A stretch of 64,000 nt of DNA from LLD-282 sp964395835. Its GTDB lineage: Bacteria; Pseudomonadota; Gammaproteobacteria; Berkiellales; Berkiellaceae. Shown one piece after another: positions 9,508 through 17,724 of this stretch. The stretch covers positions 140,473 through 204,472 of the forward strand of contig CAYNBJ010000002.1 of assembly GCA_964395835.1 (NCBI GenBank), written 5' to 3'. Below the pieces are notes generated by a model. That model made no database searches. It had not been told where the DNA came from and saw only the letters and a program-made list of their open reading frames with translations. Each line of letters begins with the position of its first letter. Position 1 is the stretch's first letter. Both the position numbers and the translations under genes were made by a program.

Positions 9508-10951
9508 ATGGTCGGTATTGAAAAAAATCGCAAACTCAGTGAGAATGAAATTCTCTTATTACTTCCTATATTTTCGTAAGATCCTGTAGATTGTTTTGAG
9601 AATGATATTGTATTTTTTTTATGATTGCGGTGAATAAGGGCTATGACTCTGTAGTTCGATATTGCATTGATATTATAGATATTAATTTAAATAATCATTG
9701 TGGACTGACAGCATTGATGAGCGCTGCTGCAAATGGACATTTATTTGCGGTGGATCTGCTTTTAAATCGCGGAGCGCAGATTGACGCAAAGGATCATCAG
9801 GATAAAGTTGTGGAACTTTTGCTAGTTCGAGGTTCTGATGTGAATACAGTCAATAAATGCCGGGAGAGCGCCTGAGTAAAGGCCGCTAAAAAGGACTATA
9901 TCCAAATTGTTCAGATCCTTTGGTATCGCGATGATATTAATATGTATTTAAAAGATTTTTACGGAAACACTCCGCTTCTTTGGGCGGTTCAAAAAAAATA
10001 TTTAGCTTGTTGAGCTATTTTTTAAAAAGGATCCAGATATCAATCAAACTGGTAGATATCAAGCTACTGCGTCTATAATCGCAGCATCGATTGGCGCAAA
10101 AGAGATTCTCTCTTTGCTTTTAGCGCATGGTGCCGATACAAATATTTCGAGTCTATATAGCAATACTCCATTGATGAGTGCGATTTTCCATAAAAGAGTA
10201 GATATTATTAGGATTTTATTAGCAGACAGTCGAAATAATATTAATGCATAAGATCGTTATGACAATACAGCGCTGATAAAGGCTGTAGAAGGTGGATGTT
10301 TTGAGATTGTTGATGCGCTTATCAAGCATAAAAATATTCAAATTAATGCACGTGATTTTTGTGGCAATACTGCGTTGATGCGAGCTGTACTTTGGGCTAA
10401 AAAAATATTATATCTTGTCTTTTAAGGCATCAAGCGAGAACAGACATTCGAAATGTGCAAAAAAAACTGCCTTAATGTTGGCGTGAGAGTGGCAAAATAC
10501 AGAAGCGATTGAGTACATTTTATCCATAAAAAGTAAAAGTTTTAAAAGTCAAAATAATCACCAGTATGTTTTTTTTAATAAATTCATATGCTGTGCATAT
10601 GACAAAATTGCTTTCTTTCCTGAGCTCAAAAGAAATGTCATGATCTCTTTTGAAAATCATAAAGGGCCAACAGCATGTGCATGCCTAGATCGATACAATC
10701 AAAAAAAAGCAATAAAGAGTATTGTGTATATGAAATTCACCCATCTCTGCCTTGCCAGAGACATAAAAAATGATAGAAAATCGCGGTATGCGATGCAAAC
10801 TATTCAAACCTGTGCAGTAAAAAATGTGCAAAAATATTTTCAACAAAGTGATAAAAAATGGAATTATTCAGATCAGGTAAATTCCGAAAGATCTTTTTTG
10901 AAAATTGATTTTTTATTTCGAAAATCAATTTTCTATATTTTCTCTTTTTAA
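9508..10951 (+). pseudogene. decayed ankyrin-repeat gene
   Basis: Ankyrin coding continues across several stops and at least two frameshifts. ATG 9508 opens a short frame that breaks before 9600 next to a T-run. From 9621 the frame reads ankyrin repeats (LTALMSAAANGHLFAVDLLL) to a TGA at 9873-9875 and continues in the same frame (NTPLLWAV) to a TGA near 10010. It then shifts to another frame (ASIIAASIGAKEILSLLLAHG, NTPLMSAIFHKRVDIIRILL), with a TAA at 10249-10251 and more repeats after it (NTALIKAV, NTALMRAV). A tail starting KTALMLA and carrying a TGA at 10484-10486 runs open to 10951. That tail resembles the MTALMIAQKW segment of the gene at 13812-14792, a likely close paralogue. Confidence 0.85.
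10900..10950 (+). terminator. Rho-independent terminator after the ankyrin pseudogene
   Basis: A perfect 13-bp inverted repeat (GAAAATTGATTTT at 10900-10912, AAAATCAATTTTC at 10921-10933) with an 8-base loop is followed by a T-rich tract to about 10950. It probably ended the gene before decay. The last residues of the open frame are an artefact of reading through it. Confidence 0.75.
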
Positions 10952-11342
10952 ATTTGTTAAGTTTATGTCATGAAAAAAATGCACATCGGGTAGCTTTGCA
11001 CTCCGTGTTAGCTCGGTCTCTTTCTCGTCAAAGTCCGCACTATCGGTCTATGTATGTGCTGTTTACATCTTTTTCAATACAAGTGTCAGAATCAGAAAAA
11101 AAACACAATCGACATCACTCTTTTCTGGTATGAAAAAGATTTTAAAAAATCAAACTTCATCACAATAAGGCATATAGACAGATCATATTGATCATATTGA
11201 AAATATATCACATCTATAAATTGCATCATATTTTATTGATATGCATATGTTTTTATATTTCCATGATATAATTTCCGTCAAAAGATATAGCGAGTTGTTC
11301 AAACTTAGAATATCTGGAATTCGTACAAGGAGATTAATTTTT
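10952..11342. other. 391-bp region between ankyrin pseudogene and small ankyrin gene
   Basis: No intact gene. An open plus-strand stretch of about 65 codons with no proper start ends at a TGA near 11143. It may be further debris of the decayed ankyrin gene but has no recognisable repeat. The last 130 bp are A/T-rich and should contain the promoter of the next gene. Confidence 0.35.
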
Positions 11343-11915
11343 ATGGATTTGTCTTATAAATATTGCAGTCATCGTTTGAGTGAGGCTGGACAAGAGGCGT
11401 CGCTTTCACCACGAGATTCTCTTGTAGAAGCTGTCAAAGCAGGCAACTTGTCATTGGTCCAAACATTGTGTGGCCGGTATCGTTTGCCTATTGAGACTTG
11501 TGATGATGAAGGAAATACCCTCTTGAGTATTGCTTGTAAGCATGGTGTGTATCTGGTCGCTGAGAATCTGTTAGACTCTGGTGCTCTTGTGGATTGTGCA
11601 AATAATGTTGGGAACACACCTCTTATTTGGGCGTCATCAAATGGACATGAGAGGATTGTCAAGCTGCTTTTAGATCGCGGAGCTACCATAAATGTTCGTA
11701 ATCACAAGGGCAAAAATGCCTTAATGGTCGCAGAGACAGCAGGATATCAGAATATTCGGAATCTCATTATTGGTGATTGTGTCAATCACAAGAGCAAACC
11801 ATTGAAAACCCTAGATCCTCAACATCGAGGTGGTGTGTTGTGTTTTAGCGACCAGAATATCAAAATACAAAATACCAATAATGCAGTACAATTACCACCT
11901 ATCGTTAGGTTGTAA
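11343..11915 (+). CDS. small ankyrin-repeat protein
   Basis: The product has 190 residues. ATG 11343 is chosen over the in-frame ATG 11241 because AAGGAG lies 10 bp upstream and the sequence before it has no ankyrin character. About four repeats cover residues 24-150: DSLVEAVKAGNLSLVQTL, NTLLSIACKHGVYLVAENLL, NTPLIWASSNGHERIVKLLL and KNALMVAETAGYQNIRNLI. The tail of about 50 residues is basic and polar. Ankyrin repeats mediate protein-protein contact. A cytosolic scaffold or host-targeted role is possible, and no catalytic domain is present. A terminator follows at 11961-11993. Confidence 0.82.
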   Translation: MDLSYKYCSHRLSEAGQEASLSPRDSLVEAVKAGNLSLVQTLCGRYRLPIETCDDEGNTLLSIACKHGVYLVAENLLDSGALVDCANNVGNTPLIWASSNGHERIVKLLLDRGATINVRNHKGKNALMVAETAGYQNIRNLIIGDCVNHKSKPLKTLDPQHRGGVLCFSDQNIKIQNTNNAVQLPPIVRL

Positions 11916-11960
11916 ACCTAGGGTGCAATGTAAATATTTTTTTTAAGCATTATAAATGTG

Positions 11961-11993
11961 GAAAGAGTCAAGAGCTTGGTTTTTGACTCTTTC
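11961..11993. terminator. terminator between convergent ankyrin genes
   Basis: An 11-bp inverted repeat (GAAAGAGTCAA / TTGACTCTTTC) with an 11-base loop lies between the plus-strand gene ending at 11915 and the minus-strand gene ending at 12032. It is probably used from one or both sides; the T-tract is short. Confidence 0.65.
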
Positions 11994-12031
11994 TTGATGA
12001 CATGCAGCCATTTCCGTCAAGGTGTGGATAA

Positions 12032-13555
12032 TCAATTTTTTTTGGCGCGATTCTGAGGGGGGGTTATTTTTTGATTTGACTCAGGCTGAATGTGTAGTTG
12101 GGTTTCTAGGCCGGTCGGTATCTCGCTAGGTGGTATCTCGCTAGGTGCTCTGGGCACATCGCTATGAAAATATATTTTTTTCTCAATCCAAGAAAGTAAG
12201 TCCATAGTGATCTCATAAAAAAAACTCACAATGCTTGAGATCCATTCTTGCGCTATTTGTAAAGGACTCAGTTCAGGTGTCTTCAGCAGGATTTCGTTTT
12301 TCAATTTCTCGATGAACTTATTCGCTTCTTCGGTCTTATTATGCTCTTCTAAATATTGTGCACATAATTTATCCAGTACGCTCTTTCTGTTTTCTTCAGA
12401 TTTGTCCTTTCCAGATAGGTATTCAATGATTTTTGATATATATTTCAAATTCGTCCGTAGATGGGCTAAACTTTGTGCATCTGATTTTTTATTGTATTCA
12501 AGTTTGGCTATTCTATAAGCGTTGAGCAACCCAAGTTTATGTTGGCTATATGAGGAATTGTAGCCGAAATTTTTCTTTAAAAATGTCTCTTTTTGATGAG
12601 TGTATTTTTTATCTTGATTCGCAGCGCCTGATGTTTGCGTTTCCTCGTAAGATTTGTAATCCAGGATGGTCCAGAATATATTTTTAATATGCGTTAATTC
12701 CGTTGCCTTCTGGCCAGCTTTTTCAGTGCGCGCATTCCAGGGTTGCTCGAAAGCAATATCGCACTCATCATTTTTGACCAGAATGTCGGCGTTATATTCC
12801 AAAAGACATAAGACTGTATCGGGATTATATGCATCAAACTGGTCATCAAACGGCTCAAAAAGAAGTGGTGGTTGACATATGCTACTATAACCCTGATCTA
12901 CAGCAGGTGTTTTATTAATATGATTAATATCAAGATCTGGCTGTTTTGACATTAACAAGCGGATAATGTCTGGATGATTGTAACGAGTTGCACACCTAAC
13001 AGCATCTACACCATACTTATCAGCATATGCGAGATCGGTTTTGTCAATGAGAATATTTATAATATCTCTGTGCGGACAGTTCTCTGGGGTTTTGGAGGCG
13101 TTGACTATAGCATACATGAGGGCGTTTCGGTTTGACCCAACTACCTGATCCACATTAACATTGTGCTCACATAAAGTTTTTACCACATTTTTTAGTCCCA
13201 AAATGCAAGCTATGATAAGAGGTGTGCATGGTTTAGGGATTGTTCGTGCAGGCCAGTTCTTATTTGCTTGCAATCTCTCAATCTCATGAATATCATTTTT
13301 TGTTAGTGTGATTGTCAAAAAAGTGGGGTTTTCTGTAAGAAACTTGGTTAACTCATCTGTCTTTTCATTTACAAGATATGTTAAGAATTGTTTTATTTGA
13401 ACTTGAGAAGGTAAAACAAGGTCGTTAGAGGCGCTCTCTGTCATATCATTCTTCTTTATATCTGGATGTGCAATGTCATCTGTTAAAGGATTGTGTTTTT
13501 CTGAAGGGACATGAGTGCGCATATGTTGTTTTCTTTTTTGAATCATCACTATCAT
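12032..13555 (-). CDS. ankyrin-repeat protein with aromatic C-terminal helix
   Basis: The product has 507 residues. The N-terminal half holds four to five weak ankyrin repeats (TPLIIACILGLKNVVKTLCE, NALMYAIVNA.....IINILI, DAVRCATRYNHPDIIRLLM, and one ending in CLLEYNADILV). Residues about 270-425 are charged and helical. Near residues 440-470 an aromatic amphipathic segment (WISSIVSFFYEITMDLLSW) is followed by a Pro/Glu-rich tail with a small duplication (PSEIPPSEIP). A comparable aromatic segment occurs near the C-terminus of the neighbouring 733-residue ankyrin protein. Two ATGs (13555 and 13546) are possible starts and neither has a strong ribosome-binding site. Confidence 0.8.
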   Translation of the reverse strand: MIVMIQKRKQHMRTHVPSEKHNPLTDDIAHPDIKKNDMTESASNDLVLPSQVQIKQFLTYLVNEKTDELTKFLTENPTFLTITLTKNDIHEIERLQANKNWPARTIPKPCTPLIIACILGLKNVVKTLCEHNVNVDQVVGSNRNALMYAIVNASKTPENCPHRDIINILIDKTDLAYADKYGVDAVRCATRYNHPDIIRLLMSKQPDLDINHINKTPAVDQGYSSICQPPLLFEPFDDQFDAYNPDTVLCLLEYNADILVKNDECDIAFEQPWNARTEKAGQKATELTHIKNIFWTILDYKSYEETQTSGAANQDKKYTHQKETFLKKNFGYNSSYSQHKLGLLNAYRIAKLEYNKKSDAQSLAHLRTNLKYISKIIEYLSGKDKSEENRKSVLDKLCAQYLEEHNKTEEANKFIEKLKNEILLKTPELSPLQIAQEWISSIVSFFYEITMDLLSWIEKKIYFHSDVPRAPSEIPPSEIPTGLETQLHIQPESNQKITPPQNRAKKN

Positions 13556-13811
13556 ACTGTCGCATAAGTAATTTTGTATTGCAAGACATTATAAGTGGTT
13601 TTTTGATATTTGAGTTATGCGTGCTTCGAGGTGTTTGTTGCTCTTATGAATGCGCAATGGATAATAGAATTATATTCATATGATATATTTATAAGCTGCT
13701 GATATCTATAGAGATATTTAAGATGATCCATGATGAGAAAAAGCATGCGCATCATGGCTGTGCTTGTAAATCTATTACTGCATTTGTTTGATAGCATGCT
13801 CACAGAAAAGA

Positions 13812-14792
13812 CTATGCTTTATAAGAAACACCATCACGGAGGAACGCTTCTTCTAAAACCGCCTCTTGTTCGATACTAGGACAATTCAGACTGCGTTCAG
13901 GTGCAACTGCATCTGTCTTGCTAAAGAGGCAATAACGATGATTGTCTGTAGATATGCTCTTTCCAGATTTATTCTTTTCTAAAAAGAATGCTGAGCTTTC
14001 AGGGTTTCTTAAAAGATATTCGTTAGGCTTTGACCATTTTTGAGCAATCATTAAAGCGGTCATATGAAATGCATTTACAAGACAGGTTTCTAGGGACTGT
14101 TTTTTTAATAAGGCCATAATAATTGCAGGATATCTATTCTGACACGCTCTCATGAGTGCAGTGTAGCCGTATTTATTTTGAAAGTTGATATCTATCTTTT
14201 CTTGATTCAATAAAGACTCAGTAATTTCGAGATATCCTTTTTCTGCAGCCAAGATTAAAGGGGTGTTATTATGAGTGTCAATTGAGTTGAGATTTATGTC
14301 TTCTTGAGACAGGAGGATATCTACTACCTCTTTTTGATTATTGAGAGTTGCAATAAACAGGGCGTCGTATCCTCTTTTGTTCTTGTGCTGAATACTGGCC
14401 CCCCGGTCGATAAGAAGTTGTGCGATCTTTGGATACATCAAACAGGCGCATATAAGGGGGGTATTTCCATCGTTGTCTGTACTGTTAATATCTGCTCCTT
14501 GGTCTAAAAAAAGAGAAATTGTTTTTTCTTCACCAGTAATGACAGCATGTATTAAGGGAGTGTAACCATATTGATCTTTGCTATTGATATCAATGCTATC
14601 AAAAATCACTTCGGCTAATTTTTGACTGTTTTTCTTTTCAGAATTTATTAAAGATATTATCTCATGAAAATTAATCTGATCTGTTTCAGGAGAACAAGGT
14701 AAGAAACTGAGGTCGGTTTGCAAATCATCTCTTTCAATATGTTCGGTTAATTTTAGCGGGATTTTTATGTTGTTTTGTTCGTGTGTATTCAT
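13812..14792 (-). CDS. ankyrin-repeat protein
   Basis: The product has 326 residues. At least five well-formed repeats span about 75-250: YTPLIHAVITGEEKTISLFL, NTPLICACLMYPKIAQLLI, YDALFIATLNNQKEVVDILL, NTPLILAAEKGYLEITESLL and YTALMRACQNRYPAIIMALL. They have the consensus TPL/TAL turn and 'DI/DIN' linkers. The last part (MTALMIAQKW, about 255-265) resembles the tail of the pseudogene at 9508-10951, so the two probably arose by duplication. Flanks of about 70 residues are charged and unstructured. No enzymatic domain or signal peptide is visible. Confidence 0.85.
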   Translation of the reverse strand: MNTHEQNNIKIPLKLTEHIERDDLQTDLSFLPCSPETDQINFHEIISLINSEKKNSQKLAEVIFDSIDINSKDQYGYTPLIHAVITGEEKTISLFLDQGADINSTDNDGNTPLICACLMYPKIAQLLIDRGASIQHKNKRGYDALFIATLNNQKEVVDILLSQEDINLNSIDTHNNTPLILAAEKGYLEITESLLNQEKIDINFQNKYGYTALMRACQNRYPAIIMALLKKQSLETCLVNAFHMTALMIAQKWSKPNEYLLRNPESSAFFLEKNKSGKSISTDNHRYCLFSKTDAVAPERSLNCPSIEQEAVLEEAFLRDGVSYKA

Positions 14793-15062
14793 ATATGTGT
14801 GCTTCTCGTTTTAAAGATTTTTCGGATAACTGACATATAGGACGAATTTGCGCTTTTTGATAAATAATCATATAAAACAGCGTGTTAGAACAGCGCCTGC
14901 GATTTTCCATGTGGTGTTTATGGTTTGATAGGGATGCTTCTTATTGATTTTTTTTGATGAGCATATCGAAAAATGCGTCTATTTTTTCGAAACATGGAAA
15001 TAAAATGTATGTAAGTTGATATATTCAGTTTTTTAAATTGTATACAAAATAGGCCGTAGATA

Positions 15063-17264
15063 TTAAAACATATTTCTTGAGGGAGAGTGTGTTATATTAT
15101 TTTCTGTATCTTGAGAAAGAGTATCAAGACTTTTAGTACTAAAGATCGCAGGTGTGCAGATTGCGTATTCTGGGTGTTCAGTTGTCGTGTTTTCATTTTG
15201 AGTACGATGAAAAGCATCCTCTGGAGACAGAGATAACAAGATTCTTTGTAATAGGTGATAAACCCAATCATAAAAACGGCATGCAGTGTTTATAAATAAA
15301 GAAAAATAACTTTGCTCTTCACTTGTGGTGTTTGGCTCATCGCTACTAGCATATGAATGAGGTATTTCTGCGCTTTGAAGGGTGAAATGATCATGAGGAA
15401 TCTGCAGTTCTTCGATGACAGAATGTGTTGTATCAGTGGTTAATTGAAGATTTTCAGCAGTATTGTCAGAATGGATATTTGCATTTTGCTCTGAATCATA
15501 GGAGATAGGCATAAGAGTCTGATTGGGTGTATTTGCGCTTTGCGTCGTTAAAGTCAGTATTTCTGCGCTTTGAAGGGTGAAATGATCATGAGGAATCTGC
15601 AGTTCTTCGATGACAGAATGTGTTGTATCAGTGGTTAATTGAAGATTTTCAGCAGTATTGTCAGAATGGATATTTGCATTTTGCTCTGAATCATAGGAGA
15701 TAGGCATAAGAGTCTGATTGGGTGTATTTGCGCTTTGCGTCGTTAACGTCAGTATTTCTGCGCCTTGAAGGGTGAAATGATCATGCGGAATCTGCAGTTC
15801 TTCGGTGACAGAATGTGTTGAATCAGTGGTTAATAGAGTCATTGGACTTTCATTTTTTGAATTTGCGTCTTGATTGAAATCCTGGATATTGCGGTTTTTT
15901 ATTTGCTCCAAAATCGCGGCAGCGATATAGTGATGCCCATATTCATACGCATACATTAGTGCAGTATTGCCAAATTTATCCTGGGCATTTAAATCGATTT
16001 TGGGCTGTTTTATAAGAGTAGTAGCAATATTGCGATATCCGTATGCAGATGCATACATGAGAGCTGTAATGCCTGATTTATCTGGGGCATTTAAATCGAT
16101 TTGTGATTGTTCTATAAGAGTATTAACGATATCGAGATATCCGTATTCACATGCGTATATGAGTGCATTTTTGTGTGATTCTGCATCAGCACTTAAAGTG
16201 GTTTGTAAATTTTTGATCAGTGTAGCAGCAACATCATCATATCCATATTGATAAGCATACATCAGCGCATTATTTCCGGATTTATCTTGGATATTTAAAT
16301 CGATTTTTGATTTTTCTATAAGTGCAGCAACAATAAATTTATATCCATTCGCAGACGCATACATCAGAGCGTTTTTACCTAAGTTATCTTGGACATTTAA
16401 ATCGATTTTTGATTGCGCTATAAGAGCAGTAGCGATATTTTGAGATCCGTATATAGATGCGTACATGAGGGCGGTTTTACCCCCGTGATCTTGGACATTT
16501 AAATCGATTTTTGATTGCGCTATAAGAGCAGTAGCGATATTTTGAGATCCGTATATAGATGCGTACATGAGGGCGGTTTTACCCCCGTGATCTTGGACAT
16601 TTAAGTCGATTTCTGATTGCTCTATAAAAGCAGTAGCGATCGCTGTATATCCATTCGCAGACGTGTACATGAGGGCGGTTTTACCCCCGTGATCTTTGAC
16701 ATTTAAATCGATTTGTGATTTTTTTATAAGTGCAGTAGCGATAGCTGTATATCCGTATAGAGATGCGTATATGAGAGCCGTTTTTCCTGATATATCATGT
16801 GCATTTAAATCGATTTTTGATTGCGCTATAAGTGCAGCGGTTATATCTGCATGTCTATTTATTACTGATATAATCAGTGATGTCATACCGTCATTATTGC
16901 ATATGTTTAATGCAATTTTCTCCTTTTTCAAAAGCTCTTTGACACAAGATAGATGACCGTAGCATGATGCCCACATTAAAGCAGTATTACCATCTTGGTT
17001 TTGAGCATTCAGATATGCAGCGTCATTTGCAAATCTTTCGATTAATATGGCATGTCCTTCTTTGGCAGCACGCATTAATCCCGTATTGAGATGAGAATCC
17101 TTGGCATATATATTCACATTATTTTGGGCGAGATTCATTAACAAGTCTGCTCGGCCCGTGCTCCATGCCTCACTTACTGTTGTTGGAATATTCTTCGATA
17201 GAGATTGTGCAGCACTGTGAAGAGATTCTGTTTTTTTAGGATTTTGATTTGTTTTCTTATCCAT
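15063..17264 (-). CDS. long ankyrin-repeat protein with duplicated Ser/Thr-rich linker
   Basis: The product has 733 residues. About twelve ankyrin repeats with a 34-residue period span 55-470 (consensus KTALMYAS.YGY..IATALI.QSKIDLNVQD). Two neighbouring repeats are identical at the DNA level. Residues about 490-645 carry a 65-residue polar repeat in two full copies and one partial copy (DTTHSVIEELQIPHDHFTLQ core). Near 660-685 an aromatic, hydrophobic segment (YFSLFINTACRFYDWVYHLL) could sit on a membrane. The start at 17264 has AAGGGAG about 11 bp upstream. The layout of repeats, flexible linker and membrane-affine tail resembles host-targeted effectors, but secretion is not shown. Confidence 0.87.
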   Translation of the reverse strand: MDKKTNQNPKKTESLHSAAQSLSKNIPTTVSEAWSTGRADLLMNLAQNNVNIYAKDSHLNTGLMRAAKEGHAILIERFANDAAYLNAQNQDGNTALMWASCYGHLSCVKELLKKEKIALNICNNDGMTSLIISVINRHADITAALIAQSKIDLNAHDISGKTALIYASLYGYTAIATALIKKSQIDLNVKDHGGKTALMYTSANGYTAIATAFIEQSEIDLNVQDHGGKTALMYASIYGSQNIATALIAQSKIDLNVQDHGGKTALMYASIYGSQNIATALIAQSKIDLNVQDNLGKNALMYASANGYKFIVAALIEKSKIDLNIQDKSGNNALMYAYQYGYDDVAATLIKNLQTTLSADAESHKNALIYACEYGYLDIVNTLIEQSQIDLNAPDKSGITALMYASAYGYRNIATTLIKQPKIDLNAQDKFGNTALMYAYEYGHHYIAAAILEQIKNRNIQDFNQDANSKNESPMTLLTTDSTHSVTEELQIPHDHFTLQGAEILTLTTQSANTPNQTLMPISYDSEQNANIHSDNTAENLQLTTDTTHSVIEELQIPHDHFTLQSAEILTLTTQSANTPNQTLMPISYDSEQNANIHSDNTAENLQLTTDTTHSVIEELQIPHDHFTLQSAEIPHSYASSDEPNTTSEEQSYFSLFINTACRFYDWVYHLLQRILLSLSPEDAFHRTQNENTTTEHPEYAICTPAIFSTKSLDTLSQDTENNITHSPSRNMF
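15363..15834 (-). repeat. 195-bp tandem repeat (2.4 copies) in ankyrin gene
   Basis: Copies begin at 15363, 15558 and 15753. The third stops matching near 15834. The unit is 65 codons, so reading frame is kept, and copies differ at only a few positions. This implies recent duplication within the linker of the 733-residue protein. Confidence 0.92.
16391..16594 (-). repeat. perfect 102-bp tandem duplication of one ankyrin repeat
   Basis: The segments 16391-16492 and 16493-16594 are identical base for base and each encodes one 34-residue ankyrin repeat (GKTALMYASIYGSQ...). The next unit from 16595 is similar but diverged. Repeat number is therefore likely to vary between isolates. Confidence 0.93.
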
Positions 17265-17724
17265 GCTGCTTTTACTCCCTTATCAATCTCACTTTATTAG
17301 CTTTTTTGATTTTTGCGCAATCATACGCGAGAAGAGACGATATAATGATAGCGTATTTGAATTTATCACTATGATCTGATTCTAGATAAAAAATATTTAA
17401 TTGTAAGGTCTGTTGAGATCAGGCTGAATGCTGATGATATATTGATGCTACGTTATCTAAAAATCCTATGAATTTATGTGTTTTTCAATTCTTTGAGGAT
17501 TTTGCGTGTGTATGATTAGAGGTATGCGAATCTTGTGTTGGGGCATTGCATGAATTCATGTTATATATGTTTTTATATTGTATTTTAATAAAAATTCAAT
17601 AACATAATGAATATCACTTTAAATAATATCAAAAATATTTTATATCATAATATAAAAGTATTTTGATATTTTATGTTGCGTACCATATGATACACAGATA
17701 TTATTTATACTAATAAAAATAAAG
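17265..17724. other. 460-bp divergent promoter region between ankyrin genes
   Basis: Very A/T-rich spacer between the minus-strand gene starting at 17264 and the plus-strand gene starting at 17725. It must hold both promoters. Many TATAAT-like words occur in 17580-17710, so no single box can be picked. I see no coding remnant or stable hairpin. Confidence 0.4.

Noticed and set aside
12110..12150. Short direct repeat GGTATCTCGCTAGGT as an insertion target-site duplication
   Set aside because: It lies inside a coding region, keeps frame (PSEIP repeated) and no mobile element is between the copies.
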